Program-made: the position numbers and the translations under genes
Shown here: positions 1-9,116 of the stretch, piece by piece
Layout of the letters: every line of letters starts with the position of its first letter
Position numbering within the stretch: position 1 is the first letter of the stretch
Assembly (NCBI RefSeq): GCF_010183535.1
Contig: NC_071333.1
Span: 3,959,587-4,023,586 of the forward strand
Direction: 5' to 3'
DNA from: Caenorhabditis remanei
Taxonomy: Eukaryota > Nematoda > Chromadorea > Rhabditida > Rhabditidae
DNA: 64,000 nucleotides
Notes under the pieces: generated by a model
Databases searched by the model: none
Told to the model about the DNA's origin: nothing
The model's input: the letters and a program-made list of their open reading frames with translations, nothing else

Positions 1-11
1 CTAGTGAAATA

Positions 12-1688
12 ATGGAGAGCGAAAATCCCGATTCAGTGCAGAACGTCGAATACCCTTCGGTTGGTTTTAGAAATAGTAATACATTATTTCTAGTTTCTCT
101 TTATCTCTCGTAAATTATCTTCAGAATAAACATAATGCTGCAGAACCAGAGCTAGAACTGGATCGCAAGGTCAATGAACCGCAACGGGAGCCGATAGAGG
201 ACAATAACCATTTGAAGATTGTGCAGCTGTTTAACGTACGTATTTTTAAACTTTTATTGATAACTAGTTTTTACGCCAATATGGTAATCTGGATGTCTAC
301 GCCCTGCCTCACCATACTAAGAATAGTCAAAATTTTTCTTTGTTTTGGAACTTCCGTGCAATTTTTTGAAGGTTATTACGAGTTTGCATAACAAACATCA
401 AAAATGTTGATATATTTGTAGTTTGTGCACAAAAATTTCTGTTGTACACGCTTTCTTCAAAAAGCAACAGCCAATCAATGGTCAAAAATGTTACCAATTT
501 TAAATTATAACTTGGTCCAGCATTGCCTAACATGCAATAATCGATAACTTTAAAGTTCGCTCCAAATTTGTTAATTTTTAACTGAAAAAAGCACTGAGGG
601 TTGAACGAAGTCATAATTGTATTTTGACTTTTTTTTCAGAAAAACGTTTCATCGAGTCAACGAATTTTTGTTTCATTGACCCATAACGATTTCTGGGCAA
701 AACTACATTCGATCGGCCACGAGATGAAAATTGCCAGAAGAGGAAGGATCCTCTCTCCCTCATTGGAGTACAAAATTGTAGGATTGGACCCATTAAAACT
801 TTACGCGATGGCACTTCGTTTTGAGAGAACGGACAACGACAAACGTTTGAGATGGAGTACTAAGCAATCACCACCCGGGTATATCGAAATAGAGGATAAT
901 CGGCAGATTGAAAATCCGGAGGAAATTCCTCATCCATTTGGTCTGCAGACTGGATTATTTTGGATGATGAAACCATTTGGGTTTGATAAGCTACGACTAA
1001 CGAACACGGAACGATCAAATGACGATTACCACATATTTGTAAGTTCGAAACTTTTTGAAATAGTATTGTTGACCATGGAATTTTAAATTTCAGGTCCGGA
1101 TGTCTACTGGTCATCGGTACATGCCCGTCCTCATTATCCGCGAGAGTACCGGAATTGTCCACACTGTGAGAATTCGTCATACCGAGTTTATCACCGTCAT
1201 GGTATTCCATGTAGGTTTAACTTTATTATTCTTTGAATAAATTTTCCATTTTTAAGATAAACGAAACGAAAGACATCAAAGGGGCATCGAAAATCAAAAG
1301 AAGCAATGACGCCGCCACTGACCCATTTGCTTCACATTTTTCATCAGAATCGGTGTTTTCGTTTGTGAAAACTCAACTGTGTACCGAGAACCCGACACCT
1401 ACACAAATAAACGGTCTCCAGCAAAAATTATTGCAGGACCAGAACTTGATGAATGAATTTCTGTCGGTATTACTCCCAAATTTCCCTGCCTTTTCTCAAG
1501 TTTTTTCTTCAATTCTCCTGTCTCACTCAAATCCAAATTCGAATTTTCTTCTTCCACCCAAACCTTCCGCTCTTCCAACTCACTCTATTTTAATGCCCTC
1601 AAGCAGTGGGGCAAGTGATCAGAACACCTTAACCATCCCCAGAAAAAATATTAAATTCTCTATCCAAGATATTCTGTCAAATAATTGA
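12..1688 (+). CDS. T-box transcription factor, divergent nematode type
   Basis: Sequence-specific DNA-binding transcription factor of the T-box family, acting in the nucleus. I join five exons, all in phase 0: 12-59, 125-235, 640-1038, 1094-1210 and 1257-1688, giving about 368 residues. The T-box spans exons 3 to 5. Visible landmarks are NDFWAKLHSIGHEMKIARRGR near its start, then GLDPLKLYAMALRF, FWMMKPFGFDKLRLTN, STGHRYMPVLII, the TEFITVMVF strand, and TDPFASHF in place of the usual NPFAKGFR. The C-terminal tail is rich in Ser, Pro and Leu. Nematode genomes carry many such fast-evolving T-box paralogues, so I give no orthologue symbol. The frame is open upstream of the chosen ATG to the window edge, so the true start could lie outside. 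The stop is TGA at 1686-1688. Family assignment is firm; the first exon is less sure. Confidence 0.85.
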
Positions 1689-3059
1689 CAGACAACTGCC
1701 TCTCTCTACTTGCTCTCCCCTCTTTCAACCCTGTTCACAATACCATCATCTTTTTATCTCTCTCATCATTCAAATTTCATTATTCTCTGCCGTGAAGAAT
1801 CATGTTGTTATATTTTTTGTTATAACTGTTTATATGTTAATTTTTTGTTGTTTTGATGTCAATTTTTATAACAGTTCTCTCCATAAACTAGAGAATCTTT
1901 TACCTCCTTTGATTACCCATCCAGAAAAAAAAGCTCACTTTTTTCCTCTGTGTCTCCCACCTAATGCGCTTTGTCTGATCTTTACAAGTCCTCACTGCTT
2001 TTCACCGAGATTGCTTTTCGGTGACTGATTCACATATTAATTTTAATTACAAGCCCCTCAACAGTAGACGAGTCGACTCCATCAGTAAAAAGACAGTATG
2101 ATCAGAAGAATAGGCGGAGTCAACTATTGGCGCATCATCGGGTGTGCCTAGAGTACCGAGAATTTCATGTTCGGCCATTGGATAGAGGCAAGTAGACGAG
2201 AGAAAAGAGAAATACCTGAAAAAAGAGGTGTTGAGTGAGCGACGAGTGAGATGTCAGTGTAGTTATGTGTGTCTCTCTTGTTTTGTTTTTCTTTTCTGAA
2301 CGCGCGAGTTTTGAAATGAGAAGACATCCGAGAGAAATGATTTGTCTGCGTATTTGTATCTTTCTGCCAACTTGAATCCGGCACTCATAGAAGAAAGAAG
2401 AGACAAAAAGAAGAAAAACTTTCTGTCTTGTAACCTCAATATCTAATTACAAGAAAGAATGAACGTCATTGCGAGAGTGAGCTTCTCACTAACGGAAAAC
2501 AAAAAGGAAAAAGACATAATATTGGAAGCGGTGTATCGATAAACACTTCTTCGGAATAATCATAATAGAAATGTAGAGGTTTTATACATCCAACTACATG
2601 TGTATCTGTTGAACGTGATTTCAAATAAAACTTTTCTTCAGCATGACAGTCTTATCTTGAGTTGATTCTTCAATTTCCCATTCCGATTCGTAGCTAATTT
2701 CCCTCTACCCTTCACAAACTTCATAGCAGTCTTGTTCACGGATTGTGCCTGTCTGACCTTGAGTCTGACTTTGTCTATTCTTGAGTCACTACATGTTTTG
2801 TCTAGGCACGGCATGGATGCTATTCTCTGCGTCTCGTCTCTCTCAATTGTATAATCCTCACAAGCCCCCACAGTCTCTCACCGTTCTAGCGACACTTCGG
2901 CTAGGGGTCAAATCTCAGAGATCAAAAATCTAGAGAACAGTGGGGGGGGGGGGTCGACTATTGCGAAATCAGATGCATAAAAGAGAAGAAAAGTGGCATA
3001 AGATTATCATACTCTCAATTATTCTACTATTCTACTATTTCATTCCGATTGTCTTGATC

Positions 3060-3129
3060 GGCATTGCGCGTTGTTCGGGATTGTATCATGAAACGGATGA
3101 ATTGATACTTCTCAACAACTTGCAACGCC
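3060..3129 (+). ncRNA. Hairpin A, copy 1 (miRNA-like stem-loop)
   Basis: About 70 nt with paired ends GGCATTGC and GCAACGCC, a middle pairing of GTTGTT with AACAAC, and an apical part TGTATCAT against AATTGATACT. It lies about 80 bp downstream of a TATA-like GCATAAAAGA (2975-2984). The same fold is kept in the reverse-strand copy at 5635-5704. Whether it is transcribed or processed is not known. Confidence 0.5.
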
Positions 3130-3183
3130 TGTAGGAGACAAACTTGTATTCATCTGTTTCTAATATTCAAAGCTGTCGACATC

Positions 3184-3248
3184 GGCATAGCTCATCGAAT
3201 TGATCTGACACAAAATAATGATGTGAGATCGATCCCGATAGGCTCTGT
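3184..3248 (+). ncRNA. Hairpin B, copy 1 (miRNA-like stem-loop)
   Basis: About 65 nt. The 5' arm GGCATAGCTCATCG pairs with CGATAGGCTCTG. Above it GATCTGACAC pairs with GTGAGATC, leaving a small loop. It lies 54 bp after hairpin A copy 1, the same order and spacing as in the other units. The 3' arm contains TGAGATCG at 3224-3231. Confidence 0.55.
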
Positions 3249-3673
3249 TTGTGAATGACACTATTAAATATTACGGTGAGGCTCTAGTTTTATTCAACGT
3301 GGTCAATAATGAGCATTAGATATGTAATATACGGAACTCTTCCAAAATGATGTAAAGAAAAATAGGAGGCGGAGTCAACTATTGGCGCATCATTGGGTGT
3401 GGCCTAGAGAACTGAGACTTCCAAGTTCGGCCATTGGTCGAAAGAAAAGAGAGATAAAAGAAAAGAAACACATGAAAAGACAGGTGTTGACTGAGCGGAG
3501 GGTGTTCGGAAAGTGCAAATATGTGTGTCTATCTTGTATTCTTTCCCTTTTTCGAACGCGCAAGTTTCGAAATGGAAACGCATTCGAAAGAAACTATGTG
3601 TCTGTGTCTATTGCTACTGCTACAACTTCTTATTCAATTTTGCTTCACGCTTCAATTCTGAAAGTTTCTCTGG

Positions 3674-3744
3674 CATTGCTCCTCATTGTTCGTGTAACAT
3701 AAGAAAACATCAGTTTGTTGTCAACAGATCAATGGGCAGCAATG
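3674..3744 (+). ncRNA. Hairpin C, copy in the second C unit
   Basis: CATTGCTCCTCATTG at the 5' side pairs with CAATGGGCAGCAATG at the 3' side, with one C-C mismatch and one T-G wobble, around a 40-nt apical region. The C-unit promoter-like block starts at 3366. The best second copy is at 58904-58970. Confidence 0.45.
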
Positions 3745-4034
3745 ATAGATGGAGATTTTCGGGGATTCTTGTATAGGAGCAGCAGTAATTAAATTCACTT
3801 GAACCATTTTTACTAGACATTGTTTTATTATTCGAATTGAGATATCCTGGGCTTGATATTGAAATAGTGGTTCATGATTCATTTCAATCATTTGAGAGAG
3901 AACGTTCTTGTGAACAGTGGACACAGTTTTGTCACGCTACCAACAAACTGTTTGCAAAATCAGCTGTTAAATACCGAAGGAAAATCTTGAAGATGTATGA
4001 TTTTTTAAATTTATTCCCTTTACTTGTCTTTACC

Positions 4035-4105
4035 GGCGGCGCAAGTGCATAATGGAGTATCAAAAACAGTTGAAAACTTGATCCTCCACTAAGACATGCG
4101 CCGCC
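4035..4105 (+). ncRNA. Hairpin A, copy 2, with GC-rich base
   Basis: The ends GGCGGCGCA and TGCGCCGCC are perfectly complementary. Higher up, TAATGGAGTATCAA pairs with TTGATCCTCCACTA with a bulge. The base replaces the A-T pairs of copies 1 and 4 (GGCATTGC with GCAATGCC) by G-C pairs on both sides, a compensatory pattern. No hairpin B follows this copy. The upstream TATA box is weak (TTAAATACC, about 3967-3975). Confidence 0.5.
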
Positions 4106-4265
4106 TGTGAAAGACTATGTTAACATTCAGTTGTCTGTCGCCCACCTTCATCTGACTCATTTTTTGATTGCGGGAAAGAACCTTCTGGAGAAAAAGAGGC
4201 GGTACGAGATGTGGTGTTTCTCTGCATCTCCCGCCTCTCGTAAAATTGGATTGCGAAATCTGTTG

Positions 4266-4273
4266 TATAAATA
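4266..4273 (+). promoter_or_regulatory. TATA box of the third A+B unit
   Basis: TATAAATA, preceded by TTGCGAAATCTGTTG. The same string, with small changes, precedes the TATA boxes at 6252 and 59659, so the block is conserved across units. Hairpin A starts about 65 bp downstream. Confidence 0.6.
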
Positions 4274-4335
4274 CCGAGAGGGCATGCCGAAAATTTATTA
4301 TTTTCCATATTGACCTCGGTTCATGTCTCTTCACC

Positions 4336-4405
4336 GGCATTACAAGTTTTTAGCAGAGTATCAAAAAGGAACATAATTTGATACTATGCAAAACCTTGAA
4401 CTGTT
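4336..4405 (+). ncRNA. Hairpin A, copy 3
   Basis: GCAGAGTATCAAA pairs with TTTGATACTATGC (12 of 13 positions), and below it ACAAGTTTT pairs with AAAACCTTG. It stands 54 bp before hairpin B copy 3. Confidence 0.5.
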
Positions 4406-4459
4406 TGTGGAAGTAACACTTCATATTCACCTGCTCTAATATTCAAAGCTGTCGTCTCC

Positions 4460-4526
4460 GGCATAGCATATCGGATTCGATTTATCACAAAGTTATGCTG
4501 ATTAACAGTTTCGCGATAAGCTCTGC
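4460..4526 (+). ncRNA. Hairpin B, copy 3
   Basis: GGCATAGCATATCGGATTCG pairs with CGCGATAAGCTCTGC with two or three mismatches. The apical part is weaker than in the other B copies, so this one may be decaying. Confidence 0.4.
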
Positions 4527-4574
4527 TTGTGAATGTCACAATTGATTTTATTGGGTTATTCTCTAGTTGTATCC

Positions 4575-5415
4575 CAGGTTGTTGAATTCAATGTATAACA
4601 CAAATTATAAAAAGAAATGTCCGTATTCCATAGATGTTTTTCTCTTTTCTATGAGTTCTTTTTCCTAAACCAGAAGGTGCGTTTTTCAATTTCATTACAT
4701 CAGTTTCGAGGAGCGGTAAACTCAATTAATGGGAGGACTCCATCAATAGGAAGAGAGGATAACGAAAAATAGGCGGAGTCAACTATTGGAGCATCATCGG
4801 GTGTGCCCTAGAGTACCGAGAATTTCATGTTCGGCCATTGGATAGAGGCAAATAGACAATAAAGGAGAGAAGACGTAAGAAGAGAGATGTTGAGAGAGCA
4901 ATGAGTGCGAATATGTGTGCCCTCTTTCTCTCATTTTTTTTGGAATTTAGTAAAATGTTGAATAATTGGGATTTTAAAGATTATCAACTAGAGTAATGCA
5001 TAACGGGAAAGATACACCATGAAAATTTCTGAAGTTTTGTGATTTTGAGTGCTGGTGCGATACCAGAGTTGCTTCATTTCTTTCGAAACTCTCAACTTGA
5101 TAAGAAGTGGGTGAACCTGGGTTTGTAAGGAAAGCACAATGAAAGGCTCTAGGAACTTTTGAGGATCAAACACGCGAAAATTGGAATTCGGAGAATCTCA
5201 GAAAAGACAGTGAAATAACGTGACATCAGCAGCCTCAAGGACAGAGGGGCAGGACCCCGTCAACAAGATTACAATACACAATTTGGAAAGCAGGTAAACT
5301 ATGCAACAAAACAGAGAATTCAAAAATTAGAAGCAGAAATCGAAATTCCCTTGATTTAACTTGTCAAAGAGATCCGTTTTCCTGTCGGGGAAGGCACTAT
5401 TTCACTTAGAGGGCG
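4575..5415. other. Interval with a truncated C unit and no gene
   Basis: A C-unit block starts near 4763 and fades by about 4930 without hairpin C. The remainder to 5415 shows no convincing exon or repeat. The longest open stretch (4988-5173, reverse) has no recognisable domain. Confidence 0.4.
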
Positions 5416-5515
5416 TTTTGGAAGAGTTCTGTATCTTACATATCTAATGCTCATTATCGACCACGTTGAATATGACTAGAACTTAACCTGCGACAATTAA
5501 TAGTGTCATTCACAA

Positions 5516-5580
5516 GCAGAGCCAATTGGAATGGATCCCACATCATTATTTTGTGTCGGATCAATCCGATGGGCTATGCC
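5516..5580 (-). ncRNA. Hairpin B, copy 4 (reverse strand)
   Basis: Read on the reverse strand, GGCATAGCCCATCGGATTG pairs with CCAATTGGCTCTGC, and GATCCGAC pairs with GTGGGATC around a loop nearly identical to that of copy 1. It follows hairpin A copy 4 on the same strand at the usual distance. Confidence 0.55.
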
Positions 5581-5634
5581 GATGTTGACGGCTTTGAATA
5601 TTCAGAAGAGATGAATACAAGTTAGTCTCCTACA

Positions 5635-5704
5635 GGCATTGCAGGTTGTTGAGAAGTATCAATTCATCCGTTTCATGATACTATCCCAAATAACGCGCAA
5701 TGCC
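5635..5704 (-). ncRNA. Hairpin A, copy 4 (reverse strand)
   Basis: Reverse-strand ends GGCATTGC and GCAATGCC are perfectly complementary. GTTATTTGGGATAGTATC pairs with GATACTTCTCAACAAC with bulges. This is the cleanest partner of copy 1 and shows that the unit was duplicated in inverted orientation. Confidence 0.55.
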
Positions 5705-5755
5705 GGTAGAGACAATCAAAAAATAATAGTATGGGTTTATGCCATTTTTCTTCTG

Positions 5756-5763
5756 TATTTATA
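5756..5763 (-). promoter_or_regulatory. TATA box of the reverse-strand A+B unit
   Basis: TATAAATA on the reverse strand, about 52 bp before hairpin A copy 4. The upstream flank differs from the TTGCGAAATC block of the other units, so the promoter is only partly conserved. Confidence 0.5.
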
Positions 5764-6251
5764 CAGCATTTTTGTGATTCTGGCCCCGCCCATTGTTCTC
5801 CAGAATGTTCCTTCAAAAAATGTGACCCTCCTCCAAATTGTCGCTAGAACGTCGAGAAACTATAGAAACATGTGAGGATTAGACAATTGAGAAAGACAAG
5901 ACGTAGACAATAACATTTCTGATAGATATGTCTGCGTCTCCATTACTCTCGCCATTCAACTCTCTAATTCTCCATTTTATCAATAGTCTATCATCGTCTT
6001 TGTCCCTCTCAATCTGAGTCATTTTCTGATTGAGGTAGAGCAGTTTCTGGCAAAAAAGGGGCGGTACAAGCTGCTGTGTTTCTCTGCACCTCCCACCTCT
6101 CGTTTGTCTAATCCTCAAAAACTTCCACTGTCTTTCCGCGTGTGCTCCTCCTTCACTGATGCAGAGTCTCCAATCACTGCAAAAACTTATTTAAAAAAGA
6201 GGCGGATCAGTTTCGTTCCGTTTTCGAAGAATTGGATTGCGAAATCTGTTG

Positions 6252-6259
6252 TATAAATA
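6252..6259 (+). promoter_or_regulatory. TATA box of the fifth A+B unit
   Basis: TATAAATACCGAGAGG preceded by TTGCGAAATCTGTTG, nearly identical to the block at 4250-4280. Hairpin A follows about 60 bp downstream. Confidence 0.6.
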
Positions 6260-6321
6260 CCGAGAGGGCATGCCGAAAATTCAATATTTTCCATACTGAC
6301 CTCGGTTCTTGTCTCTTCACA

Positions 6322-6392
6322 AACATTACAAGTTTTTAGCAGAGTATCAAAAAACGACAACTATTGATACTGTGCGAAACCTTGAACTGCTT
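6322..6392 (+). ncRNA. Hairpin A, copy 5
   Basis: GCAGAGTATCAA pairs with TTGATACTGTGC (11 of 12), and below it ACAAGTTTT pairs with GAAACCTTG. It precedes hairpin B copy 5 by 54 bp. Confidence 0.5.
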
Positions 6393-6445
6393 GTGGAAGT
6401 AACACTTCATATTCACCTACTCTGATATTCAAAGCCGTCGTTTTC

Positions 6446-6512
6446 GGCATAGCTTATCGAATACGATTCCTCACGAAGTTATGATGACGAATCGTATCAC
6501 GTTAAGCTCTGC
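6446..6512 (+). ncRNA. Hairpin B, copy 5
   Basis: The base GGCATAGCTTA pairs with TTAAGCTCTGC. The apical stem AATACGATTC pairs perfectly with GAATCGTATC apart from one edge base. The apical sequence is unrelated to that of copies 1, 4 and 6 yet pairs fully. Confidence 0.6.
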
Positions 6513-6718
6513 TTGTTAATGACACCCTTGTTTTTTTTAACGTTTTGGTAAGATTTTTGATGAGCCTTCAAAACCAAACGTTTCAGTCGTTCTAAAGTTA
6601 AGCAGAAAAATGAAGTTCTAGCCGCGAAATTCGAAATTTGTTGGTTTCGGACCATATTTTTCTGATACTGCCGGAAAATACTAAATGATTCACATATTGA
6701 ACCAGAGAATATGGTTTA

Positions 6719-7050
6719 GGGATCGGGTGTGGCCTAGAACTCCAAGTTCGGCCATTGGATAGAGGCAAATAGACGAGAGAAATACGAAATCCCTGAAAAG
6801 GAGGTGTTGAGTGAGAGACGAGTGAGATGTGAGTGTAGTTATGTGTGTTTTTTTTGTTTCCTCTCCCTTTTTTGAATACGCGAGTTTCGAAATGAGAAGA
6901 CATTTGAAAAAAATGATGTGTATCTGTGTCTTTCTTCCAACTTGTATTTGATACGCAAAAAGAAAAGGATAAAGAAGAGAAAGAAGAAATTATATTTCGG
7001 CAACTACTACTACTCCATATTCGTTTCACGCTTTTATTATGAAAGTTTCT
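6719..7050 (+). repeat. C unit, left part, interrupted by a LINE
   Basis: Matches the C units at 2112, 3366 and 58626 from GGGTGTGGCCTAG through GAAAGTTTCT. The unit resumes at 7702 with CTGGCATTGCTGCTC, the hairpin C start, so the 7051-7701 interval is an insertion. Confidence 0.65.
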
Positions 7051-7701
7051 TCGAAAAGCCCATCAAAGAGTCAACATATTTTTCAATGTACTACGTCATG
7101 CTGACTTCGAAATTTTCATCATATGTTTTAAAATTTATGTTCGTCCCCTTTTGGAATATGGATCTACTGTTTTCTCCCCCACATCTAAAGAACAAGTTAG
7201 GCTAATCGAGTCAGTCCAAAAAACTTTTATTTTTCGGGTTTTTCGTAAATTTAATATTCCTTACATATCTTATTTTGAATCCATTAAACATTGTGATATT
7301 CTTTCTCTTGAACATAGACGCATTATTATTGATTTAGTTTTTATGTATAAGATTCTTGTTAGTAAAGAAGTAAGAATTTATAACGACGTGCACATTAGCC
7401 TCCCTCGATTTACTAACTTACGCCGTCACCCCTATTATATCAAATCTAAATTATCAAACAGCACTAAGAACACTTGCCAATTTTTTACCAACAGGATTAT
7501 CTCCTGTTGGAATAAACTCCCCCCTCATATATTCCCCACTTTTCCTAATTCCGATGTGTTTCGATGTAATATTTCTTTTAATTTTGTGGAACCCTTTTTA
7601 ATACTTAAACACTCTAACTTTTAAATTTTAACTGCTTCTTTTTTCTTATTTGTATAAGTGGTGAAAGTCCTTCAAATAAATAAATCAATCAATGCGTTTC
7701 T
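7051..7701 (+). mobile_element. 5'-truncated non-LTR retrotransposon (reverse transcriptase C-terminus)
   Basis: The open frame that ends with TAA near 7624 encodes the end of a LINE ORF2. Characteristic pieces are YVRPLLEYGSTVFSPTS, LIESVQKTFIFRVFRKF, LRRHPYYIKSKLS and FFTNRIISCWNKLP, the conserved block after the reverse-transcriptase palm. The 3' tail is the short repeat AATAAATAAATCAATCAATG. The hexamer GTTTCT stands at 7045-7050 and again at 7696-7701 and looks like a target-site duplication. The insertion splits a hairpin C unit. The element is dead on arrival, since only the last 600 or so bases are present. Confidence 0.8.
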
Positions 7702-7705
7702 CTGG

Positions 7706-7765
7706 CATTGCTGCTCATTAATATTGTGAAATAAGAAAACATCAGTTTGTTGTCAACAGAGCAAT
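7706..7765 (+). ncRNA. Hairpin C, degenerate copy after the LINE
   Basis: The 5' arm CATTGCTGCTCATTAAT is intact, but the 3' arm is shortened to CAACAGAGCAATG, so only about seven base pairs remain at the foot. Probably no longer functional. Confidence 0.3.
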
Positions 7766-7775
7766 GATAGATAAC

Positions 7776-9080
7776 TACTTTTTTTAATCATTGAAATCTA
7801 TTATTGAGGTTTCTCGTCAAGGCGCAGCAGTAGTGGTAGTCATTTGAACCATTGTCACTAGATTTTTTTCAAGTGTTGAAACTCAATATCATGGATTTCA
7901 GGGTAGAGTTCATATTTTGTGCTGTGCCAACAAATAGAAAACATAAGAACTGTAACAGATTTTCATATGTTCTACGTATTTGAGCGCGCAACCGCTGAAC
8001 AGGACTTTGAAACTTGAATTCAAGCCGAGAAATGGGTCAAAGTTTGTTTTGGCTTGAAACAACCGGAGATGTGACAGGAGGGTATTGGGAAGCTGTTCTC
8101 CTCAGAACTAGAAATTTAAGAAAAAAAATCACCTTTTTAAAACCGTTGGAATATAGCACCGTAGAAATGTAGTTTTCATCATAAAACTCAAGGGATCACG
8201 ATTAATCCACCTCTGCACAAGGCTTTTCAGAAAAAATGAAAAATTCTCCAGATTTCAAGCTGAATGAGCAGTCAATCGGTGTCATAGCAGTAACATGAAC
8301 ACGATTTAACTGGCCGTCTAGCTAACAGTCATGCGGAGAAACTTACCTGTTTCTACTCATAGTAATGAATATAAGAATAATATTAAAGAGAATAGAGAAC
8401 TGCAAGAAATAAATGATTTAGAACGCGTGGTTCCAATCTTCCGAAGATCAAGACTGGTCTACCAGGCACTGATAACTTGACATAGCAGTCAGGGAATGTG
8501 TCGTTAGTGTCCAGTTGACAATTTATTAGCGAATTCACTGTTGGTTACTGTATTCCACTGTTTTTTGGCAAGAAATACGTGATTTTTACAAAAGACTCCT
8601 CATTTTGGTGCACAGGTCCTAGTGTTTCAGAAAGAAAATCATCCTGCGACTACCAGTAGACACCTGAAAACAGTATATTTAGAGTTCTGATTATAATTCA
8701 GGATTTCTTACTATTTGAATATTTCGAATTGAAGTAAACCTATTATGTACGTCGAAGAACAAGAACTCCTGGTATTGAGCAAGTATTGACCTCGAAACAC
8801 CAGATGAAGAAGTTTGACATCGCTTTCCTTCCATTTGTGATGATAATTTCTTAAATTCAAAATGAATGGCCATTCCAAAATTAGCAACAAAACATGAAAG
8901 AATCCTTTAGTGGAGTATGGTTCCAGCAAACGGGCGGTCATGTGGTATAAAACTAGCTCTGCTAACGTCCTTATCGTGGTGACTGCTGGATAACTTGCCT
9001 GACGCAAAGAGTGACTTGTAACGGGCAACGTGTACTTTGCAAGCATCAGTTTGTTGCAATTTTCATCAGCTATTCAAGAT
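7776..9080. other. Gene-free interval
   Basis: I see no exon set with splice continuity here. A 111-codon reverse-strand frame (8711-9046) has no recognisable motif. At 9083-9113 a stretch including GATGAGCCTTCAAAACC is shared with 6557-6590, which suggests a common insertion or duplication boundary. Confidence 0.4.
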
Positions 9081-9116
9081 TGATGAGCCTTCAAAACCAA
9101 ACGTTTCAGTCGTCCG

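Larger units (their letters stand above)
2094..7775. repeat. Left array of alternating C and A+B hairpin units
   Basis: A 5.7-kb array of two unit types. C units begin with a block reading GGCGGAGTCAACTATTGG and GTTCGGCCATTGG, then about 200 bp later may carry hairpin C; they start near 2112, 3366, 4772 and 6719. A+B units carry an upstream block, a TATA box, then hairpins A and B; they lie at about 2650-3330, 3830-4110, 4140-4600, 5420-5870 (reverse strand) and 5900-6530. The order C then A+B repeats. Units differ by truncation: the C units at 2112 and 4772 have no recognisable hairpin C, and the A+B unit near 4035 lacks hairpin B. The same units recur at 58.6-63.5 kb. No convincing protein runs through them, and the short ORFs inside do not agree between copies. 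Confidence 0.75.

Noticed and set aside
1792..2028. 78-codon ORF after the T-box gene
   Set aside because: AT-rich, CT-biased 3' flank with no domain and no splice partner.
3382..3702. 106-codon ORF within a C unit
   Set aside because: The frame is not kept in the other C units, while the hairpin is.
4250..4420. Pol III (U6-like) transcription of the A+B units
   Set aside because: T runs of four or more occur before or inside hairpin A in several copies and would terminate Pol III early, so Pol II is more likely. Not proven.
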